Source of the DNA: Gymnogyps californianus
Taxonomy: Eukaryota; Chordata; Aves; Accipitriformes; Cathartidae
Reading direction: 5' to 3'
Assembly: GCF_018139145.2 (NCBI RefSeq)
Contig: NC_059500.1
Coordinates: forward strand, 31,973,437 to 32,037,436
Length of the DNA: 64,000 nucleotides
Each line of letters opens with the position of its first letter. The first letter of the stretch is position 1. The notes under the pieces were generated by a model that was not told the origin of the DNA, did no database searches, and worked only from the letters and a program-made list of their open reading frames with translations. Below, piece by piece: positions 62,245 through 64,000 of the stretch. The translations under genes and the position numbers were made by a program.

Positions 62245-64000
62245 AAGTCTTCCTGATGGTCTTGTGTCCTCTGTGCTGGATGTACAGCCCTTTGCCACCT
62301 GTTGGCCAAGCCTTTCAGCCCTCATTCAAATAAAACTCTTAGGCACTCTGTTGAGAGAGGTACATTTTTTGTTTTCATTGGCATCAGAACTGAAGAAAAT
62401 GCGCCCAGAAGATCAGGGACCCGCTGACAGCCTCTTTAAATGCAGCCAGCAGAACTGGTCTGCTCCGGATACAGCTAAAAATACAGGAGGCCTGAAGTGT
62501 GCCACTTGCTTTTCCTTCTCTTGCTGGCCAAGCAGCTGGGACTGGATTGCTTCCCTTCTCTGTGCAAGTGGGTAGCTACCCTGAGCTTCTCTCTCCACAG
62601 CTCAAGAAGATGTGATGTCCTCTTTTATCCAAAGCTGCCGAATCCACCAAATACCAAGTTTGCCACATTGCTAATGTGTTGCTGAGCCTGATCTTGCTGG
62701 AAGAAGCAGCTCAGAAGACATTTGGACCACATCAGGGTTGCACTGTTGGCAGGGAGTAAGGTAGGGAAAAATTTGGCGTATTTATATCCTGACATGTATT
62801 GTACTGTGTCCAATACCAATATGCACACTATTGATAATATGACCATAACTCTGGTTATAATACAGTTCACCTTGGCACTCCCATTGTGCATACCCATTGC
62901 GTCTCCCAAATAAGTCACACCAGTGGAAATCTACAATGAGGCTGAATTAGGCTTATTATTATATTTCACTCTTAGATTGCCCTCTTAGCACACTGGCCTC
63001 CAGCCCCTTTAATTAAAAGCTTGCAAACATGCATTCCATAAATAATTTCTGACCTTCACAGCTGGTTTTGAGGCAGCTAGAGTTGATGTTTTTGAGCAAA
63101 GTCTTTTTCCCTCTCTCAGGGGTCTTCACTTTTTCAGTTTTGGAAATGCAATCGTGACTTATTAACTTCGCAGTCATTGGGACATTTCTCAAAATGTAAA
63201 GAAAGTTTCTTGATGAGCATGCATAATTTTTCTTTGCACACTGAAGAGTTTAAATTTTTACTCCAGTTGTCAAAGAATGTTGATAATTACTTTTATTAAC
63301 CAACTCACAAATAACTTAATGAAAGTGTGAAGAAAAAAAAAGTCTCATTTGAACATTATGAATCCATATGTGAAAAAAAGTGCTTTTAAGCTCCTATTGG
63401 CTAAGGAGCCATAATTTTCTCAGCAAACCAGCATCCATTGAGGAGGTAAGGGAAGAATATTGAGGAGCTGGCCAAATGCTTCTGAGATTTTGTTCTGACA
63501 ACTCTTTGCATGTATATTTAAATTTACTTGTCTGTATGGAGTTGAGTGTGTCCACACATCAGCTGCTTTGAGGAATAAATGTGCTTTACTGCATCTTTCA
63601 TTATTTTCTGTCAGAAAGGGTATGCCAAAACAAAGGTCTCACTTCAGGCAGCTTGGTCAGATATATGGGGGTTTTTGTCCTCACAGTGATGGACATAAAG
63701 CATGAACAACATGATCCTTGCCTCACTTATGCCATTGTAAATTAGGATGAGCTTTGCTGAAATCAGTGGAGTTAGCCCACTGTTTAAAGCAAACTTAGGA
63801 GAATCAGGTATTTGAGTACTGTGTCAGTGTTTCCTTCTGTTTGGCACTTACAGTCTGCTCTGGATGAAGCCAGCAAAAGAAAAAAATCCACTAAAAAAAT
63901 GTCATGTAGGTGTCTAAATAGTTGCCTCTGAATTTCAGCTGTGGAAAGTTGTGATCCTCTGTAATTACTGCTCTAGTCAAGATCTTTAGACACCAAGTGT
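62245..64000. other. non-coding DNA, no gene seen
   Basis: Open frames are at most about 130 codons (62186-62575, plus) and are partly the G-tract artefact. AT-rich stretches at 63230-63330 contain GATAATTA-like motifs. An old-repeat fragment lies at about 63712-63778. Confidence 0.5.
63712..63778. repeat. possible ancient amniote repeat fragment
   Basis: The order 'ctcacttatgccattgtaaa', 'ttaggatgagc' and 'gaaatcagtggagttagccc' parallels, from memory, the reptile/bird repeat sequence 'ctcacttacaccagtgtaaatcaggagtaactccattgaagtcaatggagtt'. It is the best-preserved of the three such fragments listed, but the match was not computed. Confidence 0.4.

Noticed and set aside
62186..62575. 129-codon ORF starting in a glycine run
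   Set aside because: The glycine run is the G-rich simple repeat and the remainder has no support.
1..64000. CRISPR arrays, tRNA or rRNA genes, LTR retrovirus copies, prokaryotic operons
   Set aside because: No regularly spaced direct repeats, no cloverleaf or rRNA cores, and no paired LTRs or retroviral protein motifs were seen on reading. Short or highly decayed copies could still be missed without a search.

Overview
This is a vertebrate nuclear DNA window, almost certainly from a bird. It is AT-leaning, has no operon-like coding layout and very few interspersed repeats, and the only clear mobile elements are two CR1 LINE fragments with bird-type 3' ends. I see no mammalian Alu, L1 or SINE sequence. 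The first CR1 copy resembles the CR1 families common in non-galliform birds, but that is recalled rather than searched, and I cannot name the species.

Layout. 1-820: featureless single-copy DNA. 825-1838: a 5'-truncated plus-strand CR1 carrying the end of its reverse transcriptase ORF. 1839-12700: no gene seen, only homopolymers and a 24-bp tandem duplication. 12660-14800: a short cluster of open, splice-flanked segments, three of which keep one reading frame when joined. 15120-15870: one strong CpG island, the only promoter-like sequence here, containing a TCCCGG hexamer array and CCCT arrays. 16000-24360: mostly non-coding, with a small splice-flanked exon candidate at 18807-18853. 24365-24960: a second, older CR1 on the minus strand. 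26818-26881: a candidate terminal coding exon whose phase matches 18807-18853, followed by an AATAAA signal at 27201. 27210-58750: about 31 kb of gene-desert-like DNA with microsatellites, a 31-bp purine mirror repeat, a possible conserved non-coding element near 33.6-34.1 kb and decayed old-repeat fragments. 58768-62029: two splice-flanked segments that join in frame into a 49-residue ORF with a signal-peptide-like start. 62188-62244: a long G-rich tract. The rest has no gene that I can see.

One possible reading is that the CpG island drives a plus-strand transcript whose last coding exons are 18807-18853 and 26818-26881, with flanking intergenic DNA. This is inference. None of the exon candidates matches a protein I recognise, and pseudo-exons with good splice signals are common in vertebrate introns, so all carry low confidence. 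No tRNA, rRNA, CRISPR array, operon or prokaryotic signal was seen. Nothing here convincingly shows a new multi-gene system; the best leads are the putative small secreted peptide at 58.8-62.0 kb and the orphan CpG island with its neighbouring exon candidates.
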